From assembly GCA_037962975.1 (NCBI GenBank), contig CM075673.1, positions 150,804,667-150,868,666 on the forward strand: 64,000 nt of DNA. The letters run 5' to 3'. Of this stretch, positions 1 to 12,266 are shown piece after piece (the first letter of the stretch is position 1; each line of letters opens with the position of its first letter). Source of the DNA: Clitoria ternatea (Eukaryota; Streptophyta; Magnoliopsida; Fabales; Fabaceae). The position numbers and the translations under genes were made by a program. The notes under the pieces were generated by a model. The model had not been told where the DNA came from. It ran no database searches and worked only from the letters and a program-made list of their open reading frames with translations.

Positions 1-1202
1 TGCTCCTCTAGGTGATATCATTTTTGTTTCAGTTAATTGTATTATATCATAATGTTAGATACTCATCCTTACAATTATTTTTACAGAGAATGAAGAAGGG
101 ACATTGCGGATGCCGCAGAGACTAGCACTGGTGAGCAACATAACAATGTCAGGACATTTATAATTATAGAACATATAAATTTATGGATATATATATATAT
201 ATATTCACGTGAGGATGTGGTTTTATTAAGTGTTTTAATGCTATGTATGCCTGTGTCATATATGTGTGGTTACGTGTATGGATTATGGTATGATAGTTAA
301 TGGCACTGAGCCATTAATGTTTATATATATAATATATCCAGGTGTGATTATGAGATACTTATGTGATGGCATTGAGGCATTAGATAGTATTCATGCATTA
401 TGACCAGGGATTGATTATATAGATATGATTATGACACTGAGCCATATGGTATTTGAAATCATGCATTATTAGCAGGAAATGTATTGATGGAATGTTGTAT
501 AATTATGTTGAAAGTGTGATGTAAATGATTTATGAAGATTAGGATTAGAATTATGGATTATGATGTTGGAGTTAATGAATTAAAAGTGAAATTAAGAAAC
601 TGAAAAGGTGAATTAGAGATTCAGTGGGATTTAGTATTCCTGAAAATGCCCAATAAGTCCCTATGGATATTTAGAATTGATTTGCATATTCAATTTGTGG
701 TTTTAATGGTTTTAAGGAGATTTGGTATGATAAATGGCCATGAGTTGGCCTAAATACATTTTTATGCATATCTCATTATTGGATTGGAATTTTGGACAAC
801 GGACTGTGCCAGTAGCTCCGGAATGGGTGTTATATAGTGTCTTTAAAGTTTGGTAAGGTTTGGAGTTGAAATGGACAATTTAAGACCCTTAGAAGTTGGC
901 CAAATGGGCTAAAGTGCCATGACAGTAGCATTGTTGGTGTGTAGCGCCAACCTCATGTGTAACGTGGCATGAGGTGAGCCTTACGCGTAGCGCTAGGCCC
1001 TGTTTTGCCAAAATTGGTTTCTGATGTCTGTAATGGAATTCTTGGCACTGATTATGCTAAATAAAAGTGATTTATAAGGTTTTTGAGAATAATGATTAAA
1101 TTAAGGATGGACAAATTATCAAATAATTATTTTTGCAAAAAATTTATTGAAATTTTTACTTAAATATTCAAAATTAAAGATAAAAAAGTGAGGGATCTCA
1201 CA
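1..1202. mobile_element. Right end of a long LTR (left end outside window)
   Basis: The stretch is non-coding and ends in AGGGATCTCACA at 1191-1202, the form expected of a Ty3/gypsy LTR terminus (TGTGAGATCC...GGATCTCACA). It contains repeated phrases typical of such LTRs, for example short variants of 'ggcactgagcc' near 303, 367 and 432. At about 940-1000 there is an inverted-repeat cluster (CCTCATG...CATGAGG, then ACGCGT and AGCGCT), placed about 200-260 bp from the terminus as in the two chromovirus LTRs further along. The partner terminus, TSD and internal region are not visible, so family and orientation are inferred. Confidence 0.45.
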
Positions 1203-3606
1203 TATACACTCATTCCTTTTGTCATGATATCCAATTGGGCCTAATGTATGATCATCGTCATTCTTGTATGACTCAATTCATTTTACTTATACTGGAATAG
1301 ACTTTACCTGAATAAGTATCAAATATTTATTCTCTCTAGCATGACCATGCATTTCTTTGGTCTCACTTCATCAAGTGGCCTATAGATATCACTCTTGTCA
1401 CAAATGAAAGACAAATCTTATCTACATAATTTGTTTATTACCTAATTGCAACCTTTACGGTTATCTTGTTATAGATGATGTTTGACTGTATTAAAACAAC
1501 AAACTCTTTATGTAGGAATTGTAGTGACTTTAGGTTGAAGGACTACATATATCATTATCATATTAAGAACCGTTATGACACTCATATAATAATCTATGCA
1601 ATGTTCTCATAGTGGGTCTATCCAGTACACCAATACTTTTAATGTGCACCCTATGAAGACTTGATATCTTTCATATTCATGATCTGTGAGATCAAATCAT
1701 CAGCATATTCACATATTAGTCTTAATGTGTTTACATGTCCTTATATAAATACTTACCTAGGGACATTTTAGAAATATTTCTTATATAACCTACTATTCCA
1801 AGTATAAATAGATTTAAAACAAATTTTAAAACCAAAAAGACTTATTTTATTGATAAGTACAGAATGATACATTAAAAGCATAATAACTCGTAGTACATAT
1901 ACCAACGATAAATATTCATTTTGACGAATGTTATCCCATAAAATTAACTTGAACCAACAATACTCAACATTGAAAGATTCAACTTTTTAATGAGCAAAAT
2001 AAACATTTTTTTTGGTAAAGAGCAAAATAAACTTGAAATAGAAATCCATTGCATTGATTTATGTGAACACATGCACAAGCAAAAGCGCAATGCCAAAATC
2101 TAATAATTATAATCTAATTTAACAAATAAAAAAACACACCTTAAGGGATCTAATACTTTGTCACCAAGAAATTCTTGGAAATTTAAGCAATTTTGTTACT
2201 CAATATGCAACATGAAAAAACCTTGAGCTTTTCTAATTATGTGCCACCTATAATACTCGCTAGCATAAAGCCATATAATTACATGAAGGAAAATTCAATT
2301 AATTATTTGTCATAAATATGTTACTCAAGCATATTATTTCAATACAATATAAATTACAATACTCTAAATTTAATTAACAAATCTATAATATAACCAATCT
2401 ATATTTAAAATGCTGCATCACTTTCTCTGCTTTTTATTTTTACTTCTTTACCCTAAAAATTCTATCCCAAGCACTTAATAATTAAAGCAACTAAGAAATT
2501 GTCGATTCAATATCAAAATAGAGATAGAAAATTATGCTTCAAACTGTAAATGATATAAGAAAATGATGATATAAATTAACAACGATAAAACTATAAATAT
2601 AAGGAAAAGGGAAAATTAGTGTGGCCTTATTGAAACTTTACATGTGATGAGTTACCCAACCAAATATTCTTGCAAACTTCATTTAGTGGGGAGCATTTGT
2701 CTACATAATAACTAAGACCGAGACCATTCTATTTGAGCTTCAGCTTGATCCACCATTCCTAAGTTCTCTATAACAAAGTTTTAACAAAAATAAATAACTA
2801 ATTGTAGTTGTTTGAAATAATTGAGGTAATTTTGACCAAGAATAGGTGGTTTGTAGGGTATTCTAAAAGAATGCTCATGCAGAAAAGTATCCTTTATCAA
2901 ACCATAGTAGAGCGGTAATGAATCCTCATATTTTGTTGCAACAACATAGATTGGCTCATCAACCTAATCTACTATAGTGAAGATCTCAAGGATACAACTT
3001 TAGACAATGTAACTAAGTAAAACCAATTACTTGTAGACTTCACATGAAAGAATTTCACATGTTACTGCCTTTTATAATATTTTATTACTCCACCCATTAT
3101 ATTTTAAAAAATAATAATAACTTGCCCCAAATTAAGTATGAGACCCATTCTATATATATATATATATATATATATTAGAATTGAAAATTGGGCCAAAGAA
3201 AGGAAGGAACAGAGCCCACGCCTTATAATATAAGATACAATAAAGCCTAAAAGCAATTCTCCATACATGATGCAAACTGATTAAGCAGCAAGATCCTGTG
3301 TCAAAGTTTTGATAAACTTGGTGTAAACAAGAATGTTAAAAACCTATAGATTTACATGTCATTCAGGTGCACCAAGAAAGTATAGTGTTTCACCAACTAA
3401 AGTTGCTTAAACTGAGAGCCATAATTCAATAGAAAGTGAGGAATCTTCTAACCCAAATGATGAGGAGCTGAACCCTACAGAGCCACAACAACAAGAAGTA
3501 AACCCTTGATAAAATATGGAAATTAAACATATGGATTAAAATTCATAAATCAGTTACCAGATATGCAAGGTAGAAAACATCAAAATGAAGATATTAAATC
3601 AATAAC
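1203..3606. other. AT-rich intergenic DNA, possibly with an old LTR fragment
   Basis: No gene is supported here. The part at about 1203-1860 reads like a degenerate plant Ty1/copia LTR (phrases such as 'gatctgtgagatcaaat' resemble such LTRs), but I could not find termini or a TSD. The part at about 2000-3100 is plain AT-rich sequence. A short plus-strand acidic open stretch at about 3415-3510 (Glu/Ser/Asn/Gln-rich, closed by TGA) has no recognisable domain. Confidence 0.3.
3151..3175. repeat. (TA)n microsatellite
   Basis: About 12 uninterrupted TA dinucleotide units lie in intergenic AT-rich DNA. It is a likely length-polymorphic marker. Confidence 0.9.
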
Positions 3607-4172
3607 CTTGTGAAGACATAAGAGGACTTTCACTGGGTATTCATCCAATGCAACAGCTAGTACTTCTAGAGGTGCCACACGAATGTGAGAAAGTGCTTTA
3701 AAAAGTTCCACAGTGCAACCCATAATGATCCCATATATCTTCTGCCACTTGAGCAACTGACTGAAATTATAAAAATAGTAAATTGAAAGATCAATCTTGA
3801 CTTTGATTTATAAAATTCAAAGAGAAAAATCCAAACCTTCTCAAGATCATGCAATGCGATCCATATACTTGTTGCAACCTCAACATTTTCAGGTAAATAA
3901 CGATTAACAACAGCAGGGATGCATTTGACAACATTTAAGCATGTCATTCTTACATGAACATACTTTGCATAAACTCCATAAAGTGCCTATAAATTTACAA
4001 ATAGAGAAGTAACGTAAGCATTGTTATAGAGACACAACCCCATAACTAAAATAGAGTCAAGCATACATATCAAAGTAATTACATCTGGCCATAAGCCAAG
4101 ACTCAACTCATTTATTTCATGTCTTGTTGATGCTTGATAAGCTAGAGATACATCAAGGACATGGAGAAATAT
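3607..4172 (-). pseudogene. ILA: ILITYHIA/GCN1-like HEAT-repeat gene fragment, three exons, broken
   Basis: Three minus-strand blocks with plausible splice borders read as part of the plant GCN1 orthologue ILITYHIA, a large HEAT-repeat protein that works with GCN2 in translational control and immunity. Block A (4083-4172) encodes 30 residues including LAYQASTRHEINELSLGL. Block B (3837-3986, exactly 50 codons) contains VHVRMTCLNVVKCIPAV and ATSIWIALHD. Block C (3607-3760) starts SVAQVAEDIWDHYG, then loses frame before continuing as KALSHIRVA. The blocks are separated by AG/GT-flanked gaps, so the fragment derives from genomic DNA and is not a retrocopy. Functional ILITYHIA is about 2,600 residues long; no further exons were recognised on either side. 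The frameshift in block C and missing ends make it a dead fragment, either a remnant of a local duplication or a transposon-captured piece. The family call comes from remembered family features and needs an alignment. Confidence 0.72.
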
Positions 4173-5161
4173 CTGCATAGACCAAAACAAGTCACTTATA
4201 ATCTTGGAGCCCCTAGTTAGCTAAGTGAAGAAGACCTTACATAACAATGTTACTAGATTAAGAAATTGAACAAATCTGCATATGATTTGAAAATTATGCG
4301 GAGAGCAAGAATAATTGACAAAAGTTTTGAATATTTGGTGACAATTAGCCACAATGTCCTCTATGATATGCATATGAGGCTATATACTTTATGCTTGAGT
4401 ATACACTATCAATTTCTTGAATAGCAATTTATCTTAGAATTTATATTATCAAATCCTTTACTTTTTTACTATCATAAGAGAAATCAATAACCTAGTTTAT
4501 CTCAGGTCCTCTTCCCAATATCATGGAAACAATATTTTTTGGGTCAACCCTTCTTCTCATAAATGAAGGAACTGGAAAGATCAAGAAATTCAAAAGCAGA
4601 TTCATATTCTAAATAAATCTTTTACCTTAAGCTTATAGCAACCATGACTAAAGAAATTAGTAAGAATCATAAGATTAATCTAAAAGGAAAATTGTTAAGA
4701 TAATATCTAAACTTTTAAGCTATATGGTAATTCCTTATGAAAAACAAAGTTCTAAACTAATATTCATATTTTATGCTTTAACATAGTGGAACCATAATAA
4801 ATCAAAAGTAACTTATCCAAACTAATAGAAACATTATTTAACTAAACATTAAGTAGATGTACAATGTGGCTATTTATTAACATAGTTACAGTGTGTATTC
4901 AAACAAAGTAGAAAGAAAAGGAGAAATCATGAAACATATAGTTGCTAGTGGCTAGAGTGGAAAGTGCAAAAGGAAAAGACCATTCGGAGAAGTGAAGAAG
5001 ATTTTGATGGGTTCATTAGTAGGGCTGGGTAACCAGAGTAACGATTCCCATTATCATCATCTTTAAATGAAACAAATCATGAGAAAGGGGTTTCGGGGAA
5101 TAAGAGTAACAATTCTTGATAAAGTTGAGTATCTGGTTTGGAAAACTCATGCTGCCAAGGG
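4173..5161. other. AT-rich intergenic DNA, no gene seen
   Basis: This is non-coding AT-rich sequence between the ILITYHIA fragment and the truncated 3' side of the Tat-type element. I recognise no domain, repeat family or transposon terminus. Confidence 0.4.
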
Positions 5162-5349
5162 TTAGATGCCTCCATGATGTCCACAAATTCCTAAGTGAAG
5201 TTCTCGGATTACATAATCCGCTTGTTCTTCATTGAGACACTTGAGCAGGGGTAAAGTGAATCCTCTTTTGTAGAGTTGCCCCTCAACGATGGTGTAACTG
5301 GCCATGTACGACTGAATCTTCTTAGCTTCCAAAGAATCCGTGGGTAGAT
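5162..5349 (-). pseudogene. Tat-type Ty3 element: pre-integrase segment, truncated
   Basis: The minus-strand frame encodes a linker and the start of the integrase zinc-binding region (VEGQLYKRGFTLPLLKCL, then IRELHLGICGHHGG), typical of Tat/Ogre-type Ty3 elements. It is the downstream continuation of the coding region that stops at 14508: the chromovirus inserted between them, and the reading frame is continuous across the TAGAT target duplication. Similarity ends at about 5165, before the integrase core, so the host element's integrase and 3' LTR are missing here. The open frame that runs on to 5503 only reads into the inserted LTR. Confidence 0.8.
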
Positions 5350-7586
5350 TGTAACGTCCTAAATTATTTTTACATTTATTTTTATTCAAACGATTACATT
5401 TTACAATAAATTCTCCCTTTTCCTTGAAAATTAATCGATATTTAGAGAAAAACAATGTAATATGAACACAACGGATGAGAGAAAGGAAATCAGGGCGTCT
5501 CACTTGCGCGAGGCCCCTACTCGTCTAAGCGAGATTCCGGACTCTCACTTAGACGAGGTGCTGTTCGTGAACGAACACCTTTCGCACATCGGATTATACA
5601 AAACATACAACCGGACTCCCAAAACTTCGCTCTAGCAAATGGTCCAGTGAACCCAAGAAGTTACCATAAAAACATATGCACATAACAGTAATATATTTTT
5701 GAAATATATTTTTCATTCGATCCGGTCTGTATTACACACAACTAGTAACTATAATAAGAAGTTTTTATACACAAATAAGACTCTATAGAGAGTCACTCAA
5801 ATTCATCCGGCCCTGACACCGTTCTCCCCCCTTGGCCCAGCTCCACGGCTTCTTCCCCCTCCCTGCCTCTGGTTACTAAAAAAATATGCAAGGGTGAGTG
5901 TTTGGCATTGTAATTAATTTAGAACGGATCTTAACAAATACACGTGCATATCTATACATACACATCAAGCATTAACCCATAAATAAACATACCGAAACAT
6001 AGAGTATTTCATGCAGTCACTATATTAAACCAACTTCACAATTCCATCACACTCATCACATTCATTACATGCATCATGATCACAACTGACTCTCATATGA
6101 TCTGACTCCTAGTATCCGGATATTAAAGGATTGGCCTTCAGCTGGGGGTCCTACTTGACACCCCGTGAACCCTGCTTGGTTCACCGAGTCCTGCTTGACT
6201 CTCCACCTCGACCACTGGGTCCTACTTGACCACTGGGTAGCTCAACTGGGCACGAAAACCACGGGAGCCGGAAATGAGGGGCTATCATATACCGTCGGCC
6301 ATCCCATACCACATAATCATTCAACAGTTTACCTTTCTCACAAAAATATTAATTTCTCATCAATCGGGTAGCCTGCTTGCTAACCCGACGTCACATAACA
6401 CTGATCATTTCACATTAGATTCACAAGATCATACATGATAAACTCATCCACATCCGATCATCCATAAATTAATAAACTCAGTCACACATGCACAGCATAA
6501 ACATACAATTACGTTTAACAACATTTTCCTTAGTCTGTTTACGTTACCTCAAAGACCTGAATAAGAAGTGAGTCCTATTCTAATTAATTATAACCCGAAC
6601 ACCCCCCTTACTTTTGTTCCACGCTTCGATGATCTGCTCTCTGTGCCGATTTCTTTCTCTGAGCACTGGTTCTGCAGTCTCAACTCCTTCACTCAGTCTT
6701 CCGTTGCTTAGCCTACTACCTACGGATCATGAATTACCGCTTCATCATTTCAACGTCCTTAGTTCATGGACAACATTTGGGCTCACACTCACAGAGGAGT
6801 GGAGAACAGCCACGAATATAGCCATGCATGGCTCTTAATGACCAAAGAATAAAAGAAATAAGGGAATTACAATTGGGTTGGATCAGTAGACTCACCTTGA
6901 AGTCCCGATCACAGGAATAGGGTTAAATTGAAGTGTAGACACAAATGGAGCCCCTCTCTAGTGCATGCAAATCAGCGTTAAGAGAGAAGAGAAAAACGGA
7001 AGAGAAGGAACAGACCAACAGCAAGGTAACTTGTGAAAATGAAGAGGAGAGGAAGGAAATCTTCTTATATATATATGGCTCATGGGCAAGATCATCTTTT
7101 CCTTTATTTCAAATCAATTTCACTATTTTAAACTATTGCATAGTTATCAAATCAATTACACGTGTTTATCCCCTCAACGTCTAAGTAGTCACAATCCTCT
7201 AATAATTCGCAAGAGTATAGGCCCGATATAAATATCGGCCCCACCGTCCTAACTTAATGTTTATACCTCAGAAATCCGAGCTACAACCTGAGAGGTCGGA
7301 TATATCATCCACTCTCGTCTCTTTGTCACACATACCCGTTGTTTCAGTTAGTATGAGGTTGATCCGGGCTATGACACCGTGTGAGGCGCTCTCCTCACAA
7401 CGGTTGGACCAGACCGCCTAGCCCTGCCCGCTCTTCCTTACTCATCCGATCTTCGGCTCTGCCTGTCCGCGCTTCTGAGACCGATCTCGACACCGGCTCA
7501 GACAGAATAAATACTAAATAGAATTCCTAAACATTCACTAACATTTCCCATTCCATAATTTTCATTAAAACATCAGGGATGTTACA
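5350..7586 (-). repeat. 3' LTR of the chromovirus
   Basis: It begins TGTAACGTCC and ends GGGATGTTACA, inverted termini of the kind expected for a plant Ty3 LTR. On the minus strand a TATATATA run at about 7062-7073 is the likely promoter TATA. Near the 3' end of the LTR (5520-5576) lie a strong inverted repeat (CTCGTCTAAGCGAG against CTCACTTAGACGAG, 13 of 14 bp complementary) and a second hairpin (GTTCG-TGAA-CGAAC). A block at about 6115-6300 with repeated 'cctacttgac' phrases is shared with the chromovirus LTR at 57029-59670. Short open frames inside are chance frames. Confidence 0.95.
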
Positions 7587-7604
7587 CTCACCCCCCCTAA
7601 AAGG
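7587..7604 (-). promoter_or_regulatory. Polypurine tract next to the 3' LTR
   Basis: On the minus strand a purine run (TTTTAGGGGGGGTGAG) directly precedes the LTR terminus at 7586. This is the expected position for priming plus-strand DNA synthesis during reverse transcription. Confidence 0.85.
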
Positions 7605-7621
7605 AGATTTCGTCCCCGAAA

Positions 7622-10600
7622 TCAGTGTTCCGGTTGAAAAAGATGAGGGTACATCCGCCTCATATCGGATTCTAACTCTCAAGTGTAGTTCATCCAATGT
7701 AAATTCTACCACTTCACCTTCACCAGCGGTACCTCCTTGTTCCTTAAACGTTTGGTTTGATGCTCTTCAATGCTAACCGGTACAACCTCCACTGTCAGGT
7801 TTTTCTTCACTTCAATGGAATCACTCGGTACAATCATTGTATCACACGGAATGTAGGCTCGAAGTTGTGATACATGGAACACGTTGTGGATGTTAGTCAA
7901 TGATTGGGGAAGATCCAGCCGATATGCGACTTCACCAATCCGCTCTAGTATTTGGTATGGTCCAATATACTTCGGATTAAGCTTTTGACTCTTCAAGATT
8001 CGACCTACACCCTTGGTTGTCGAAATTCTTAGGAACACCCAATCACCCACTTGGAATTCAAGGGGTCTGTGCCGATTGTCATAATAACTCTTTTGCCGAT
8101 CTTGAGCAATTTTTATCTTCTCTCGGATTAAAGCGATTTGCTTATTCATCTCTTGAATCATCTCAGGCCCCAGATGAAGAGCATCGCCGTTCTCATTCCA
8201 ACATAATGGGGTACGACATTTCCGACCATAAAGAGCTTCATATGGAGCCATCCCAATGCTGCTGTGGTAACTGTTATTATATGCAAATTCCACCAAGGGC
8301 AAGTATTTTTCCCATGATCCGCCCTGTTCCAGTACACATGCCCTTAACATATCTTCAAGAGTTTGTATAGCCCATTCTGATTGGCCATCGGTCTGGGGAT
8401 GGTAAGCCGAACTCAATTTAAGCTCAGTACCCAACTGTTGTTGCAAACTCCCCCAAAACCTTGAAGTAAATCGGGGATCCCGATCGGAGATAATGCTTGA
8501 GGGCACACCATGCAGTCGTACGACCTCAGCAATGTACAACTTAGCTAATCGATCTAATGACCACTTCCTATTTATTGCCAGGAAATGCGCACATTTAGTT
8601 AGTCGATCAACAATTACCCAAATCGCGTTGTATCCGGCTTGAGTACGAGGTAGTCCGGACACGAAGTCCATGGTGATACTTTCCCACTTCCAGATCAGAA
8701 TTTCTGGAGGTTGAAGCAAACCCGGAGGTCGTTGGTGCTCAACCTTGCACTTCTGGCATATTATACAGGATTTCACATACTCGATTATTGCCTTCTTCAT
8801 GTTTGGCCACCAGAATTCCTTCTTTAAGTCATGATACATTTTTGTCACTCCTGGATGTATACTCAGAGAGCTCTTGTGTGCTTCTGTTAACACCGCCTGC
8901 CTGAAGCCTCCATGTGCAGGCACCACAACTCGATTCCTGAATCTCCATACGTCATCCTCACCTCGAGTTATCTCCTCATTTTTACCTTGGGCCTGACTGT
9001 CGATCAACTTCAGTAACTCTTCATCGTCTTTTTGCACGGCCATCACAGACTCCAAAAATTCATTGGAGATTTTTAACATTCCAATCGTCATTCGTTTTGG
9101 CGCACTCATGACCACTCCAATATTCATATCCCTAAAGCTTTCTAGCAGTTCTTGTTCTCTGCCCATTAAGTAAGCCACGTGTAATACCTTCCTGCTTAGT
9201 GCATCCGCTACAACATTTGCTTTGCCTGGGTGATACTTCAAATCGAAGTCGTAATCCTTCAGATACTCCATCCATCTCCTCTGTCTCATATTTAGCTCCT
9301 TTTGATCAAATAAATACTTTAAACTCTTATGGTCACTAAATACTACAAAGCGAGCTCCATACAAATAATGACGCCAAATCTTCAGCGCGTACACTACTGC
9401 TGCAAGTTCCAGATCGTGAGTCGGGTAATTCTCCTCATGTGGCCTCAATTGCCTCGAAGCATAAGCAATTGCCCGATCAGCTTGCATCAACACATACCCC
9501 AATCCAAATTTGGATGCATCACAATATACTTCAAATTCCTGTGTTACATCGGGCAGTGTAAGCACAGGGGCAGTCGTTAAACACTGCTTCAAAGTTTGGA
9601 AACTTAATTCACATTTTTCTGACCACACGAAAGGGTTTCCTTTCCTTGTCAATCGAGTCAGAGGGAGTGCTATCCGAGAAAACCCCTCAATGAAGCGTCG
9701 ATAGTATCCAGCTAATCCAAGGAAACTCCGGATTTCAGTTACTGACTTCGGTGTCTCCCAAGTCATAACCGCCTCAATTTTTGTCGGATCGACTGAGACT
9801 CCTTCCTGGGAAATTACATGCCCCAAGAATTGTACACTACTCTTCCAGAACTCACACTTAGATAATTTAGCGTACAACTTCTTCTCGCGGAGTGCTTGTA
9901 AAACAAGTCGAAGATGTTGGGCATGCTCCTCGTCCGACCTCGAATATACCAAAATATCATCAATGAATACAACCACAAACTGATCCAAGTACGGTTGAAA
10001 GGTCCGATTCATATAATCCATAAAAATGGCAGGAGCGTTTGTTACTCCAAAGGGCATTACTACGTACTCGAAGTGCCCATAACGAGTCCGAAATGCTGTC
10101 TTTGGGATATCCTCCGACCTCACTCGGATTTGGTGGTATCCCGACCTCAAGTCAATCTTAGAGAACACAGCGGCGCCTCGTAACTGGTCCAGTAAATCGT
10201 TAATCCGGGGTAGTGGATACTTATTTTTGATCGTCAGTTTGTTCAGCTGTCGGTAATCAATGCACATTCGCATACTACCGTCCTTCTTCTTTACTAATAA
10301 CACCGGAGCGCCCCAGGGTGAGGCACTAGGTCGAATAAAGCCCTTTTCTAGTAATTCGTTTACTTGTTTCTTCACTTCGGTTAATTCCACCGAAGACATT
10401 CTATATGGTGCTCGGGACACCGGTTCTGCCCCGGGAATCAAGTCAATAGAGAAATCAATCTCTCGACTAGGAGGTAGCTCCGGAATTTCTTCCGGAAAAA
10501 CGTCAGGAAATTCACAAACAATCGGAATATCATTTAGCAGGAGGTTATGTCGACCCTCTGAAGCGAATAAAACAACATACGTGGTTAGGACATCGCTCAC

Positions 10601-12037
10601 CCCGTTCTTCATGTCAAGTTCCTGGGAGAAAACAATATTCTTCCGATAACAGTCGACCAACACATGATTAGCAGCAAGCCAATCAAGACCTAGAATAACG
10701 TCTAAGTCCTTCAAGGGCATACAAATAAAATTTACTCGAAAAGTACGGGCTTCTATTTGCATCGGCAGTTCCCTACACACTGTAGTTGCACGGAAAGTAA
10801 AACCAGTTGGAGTGGAAACAATAAGAGCGTTCTCCATTAAACTGATTGGCAGACCAAGCCGTCGCACACAACTTTCCGAAATAAAGGAATGGGTGGCACC
10901 TGAATCATAAATCACATCAACCAGATAACCACAGAGGAGGCACTTACCCTGTACCAGATTGTCATTCCTCGTAGCCTCTGAAGCATCAAATGTGAATACA
11001 CGCCCAGTCATGGCGTTCTGGGCATCACTAGATTGGGCGTCATATCTTCCCGCTTGTGGGTTCCCTCTACCAGCTCCATTCCGACCTCCTCTCGTGAAGT
11101 TGGAACCCCGGGTCCCAGAAGAATTAGTTCGGTTATCCGTCCTGCCCTGCTGCTGTCTCTGAGGGCAATCGGGCCTGAGGTGCCCTGGTCGTCCGCACTG
11201 GAAGCACACAATCTGATTAGCTTGGCAATGTTTGGCAATGTGTCCTTCCTGACCACAATTGTAGCATGTACAATTTCCAGGGGGATTACCCGATCGACCA
11301 GTGGAACCTCGACCAGAGGAGGATGAGGAGGTAGCAGAGGATTTGCCACCTCGGAAGAATTGACTCATCCTCTTGAAGCTGAATCCTTTCGCCTTCAGTG
11401 GCTTTTTATCTTTCGGCTGGGACATCCGTTGTAACTGCACTTCTTCAGTCAGTCTTGCTTTGTTCACCAAGGTTGGATAGTCCCTAATCTCCATCGGTAC
11501 GATTACACTACGGAGCTCAATCCGTAGTCCAACTTCGTATTTGGCGCACTTGCTGCCTTCAGTCCCTTCTAACGAGAAAGGGTGGTAAAAATCACACAGC
11601 TCGTCAAACTTGCTGGTGTACTCAGCTACAGACATCCGGTCTTGCTCTAACTTCAGGAATTCCATTTCTTTCCGGATTTTGTAGTTGTCTGGGAAGTATT
11701 TAACAAGGAACCTCCTTCGAAAATTCGCCCATACCAATGGCTCATTAGCTGCGTTCATCTGCACCTTTATACGGGACCACCATACTCTAGCCTCGTCTTT
11801 TAGTTGGTAAGTAGCAAATAGAACCTTTTGCTCTTCAGAGCACTCAAAATATTCAAAAACCTGCTCAATATCCCTAATCCAGATGTGTGCCCCGTCATAG
11901 TCATGTCCCCCTTTGTAAGTTGGAGGATTCCTTTTCAGGAATTTATCCAGAGTGGGACCGGACTCGGTCCTACTCATCAGCTGAGTAAATCGAGAGAAGA
12001 AATCATCTCTTCCCCCAGAACTAGTCTCTCCGGCCAT
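7622..12037 (-). CDS. Chromovirus Gag-Pol polyprotein, nearly intact; chromodomain cut by two stops
   Basis: One frame of 1,443 codons runs from ATG at 12037 to TAG at 7706-7708. Seen in order: Gag (about 1-250); two CCHC knuckles (C258-C261-H266-C271 and C278-C281-H286-C291); aspartic protease with DSG at 378-380; reverse transcriptase with FIDD at 691-694; RNase H with D840, E877 and D902; integrase zinc finger H1054/H1061/C1091/C1094; integrase core D1124, D1185, E1221 (spacing X60 and X35). Gag coats the RNA; Pol matures, copies and inserts the element. After the TAG the same frame continues with chromodomain-like residues (ELESDMRRMYPHLF), crosses a second stop (TGA at 7679-7681) and ends at a normal-looking TGA at 7622-7624 beside the PPT. 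So the catalytic parts are intact, but the C-terminal chromodomain, which in this group tethers integrase to chromatin, is lost unless the stops are read through. The start Met sits in a typical gag N-terminus, shared with the related element at 59928. Confidence 0.95.
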
Positions 12038-12249
12038 TTAGTAATTCTACAATAAGTAAACACATCACTATTAATAACCAAGATCAGTCAGGGGATCATA
12101 AATTTACCTTATATTCATAGAATACTACGCCAGTGGAGTGCCAAGGGAACGGTGCCAGACCACACACAATCTCAACACAACAAAATACAATTAACTTTCA
12201 TAAAACTATCACATTCACTAGATCGGCCCACACACCGGCTCTAGAAAGA

Positions 12250-12266
12250 ACCGCTCTGATACCAAG
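12250..12266 (-). promoter_or_regulatory. Primer-binding site, initiator tRNA-Met
   Basis: Immediately inside the 5' LTR the minus strand reads TGGTATCAGAGC, complementary to the 3' end of plant initiator tRNA-Met, the standard primer of chromoviruses. The same word follows the LTR of the related element at 59673. Confidence 0.95.

Noticed and set aside
4980..5110. Possible DNA-transposon terminus near 5025 ('gggctgggtaacc')
   Set aside because: No inverted partner or target duplication could be found.
6165..7184. Open frames inside the first chromovirus LTR (also at 13082-14100)
   Set aside because: They are duplicated only because the LTR is duplicated; the 68-codon frame near 6165 translates the repeated 'cctacttgac' block, and the equivalent in the 57029 LTR is read on the opposite strand. 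No protein family recognised.
11008..11349. Frames overlapping the chromovirus polyprotein on both strands
   Set aside because: Shadow frames of the Gag/knuckle region, which has low-complexity Gly/Ser/Arg codons.
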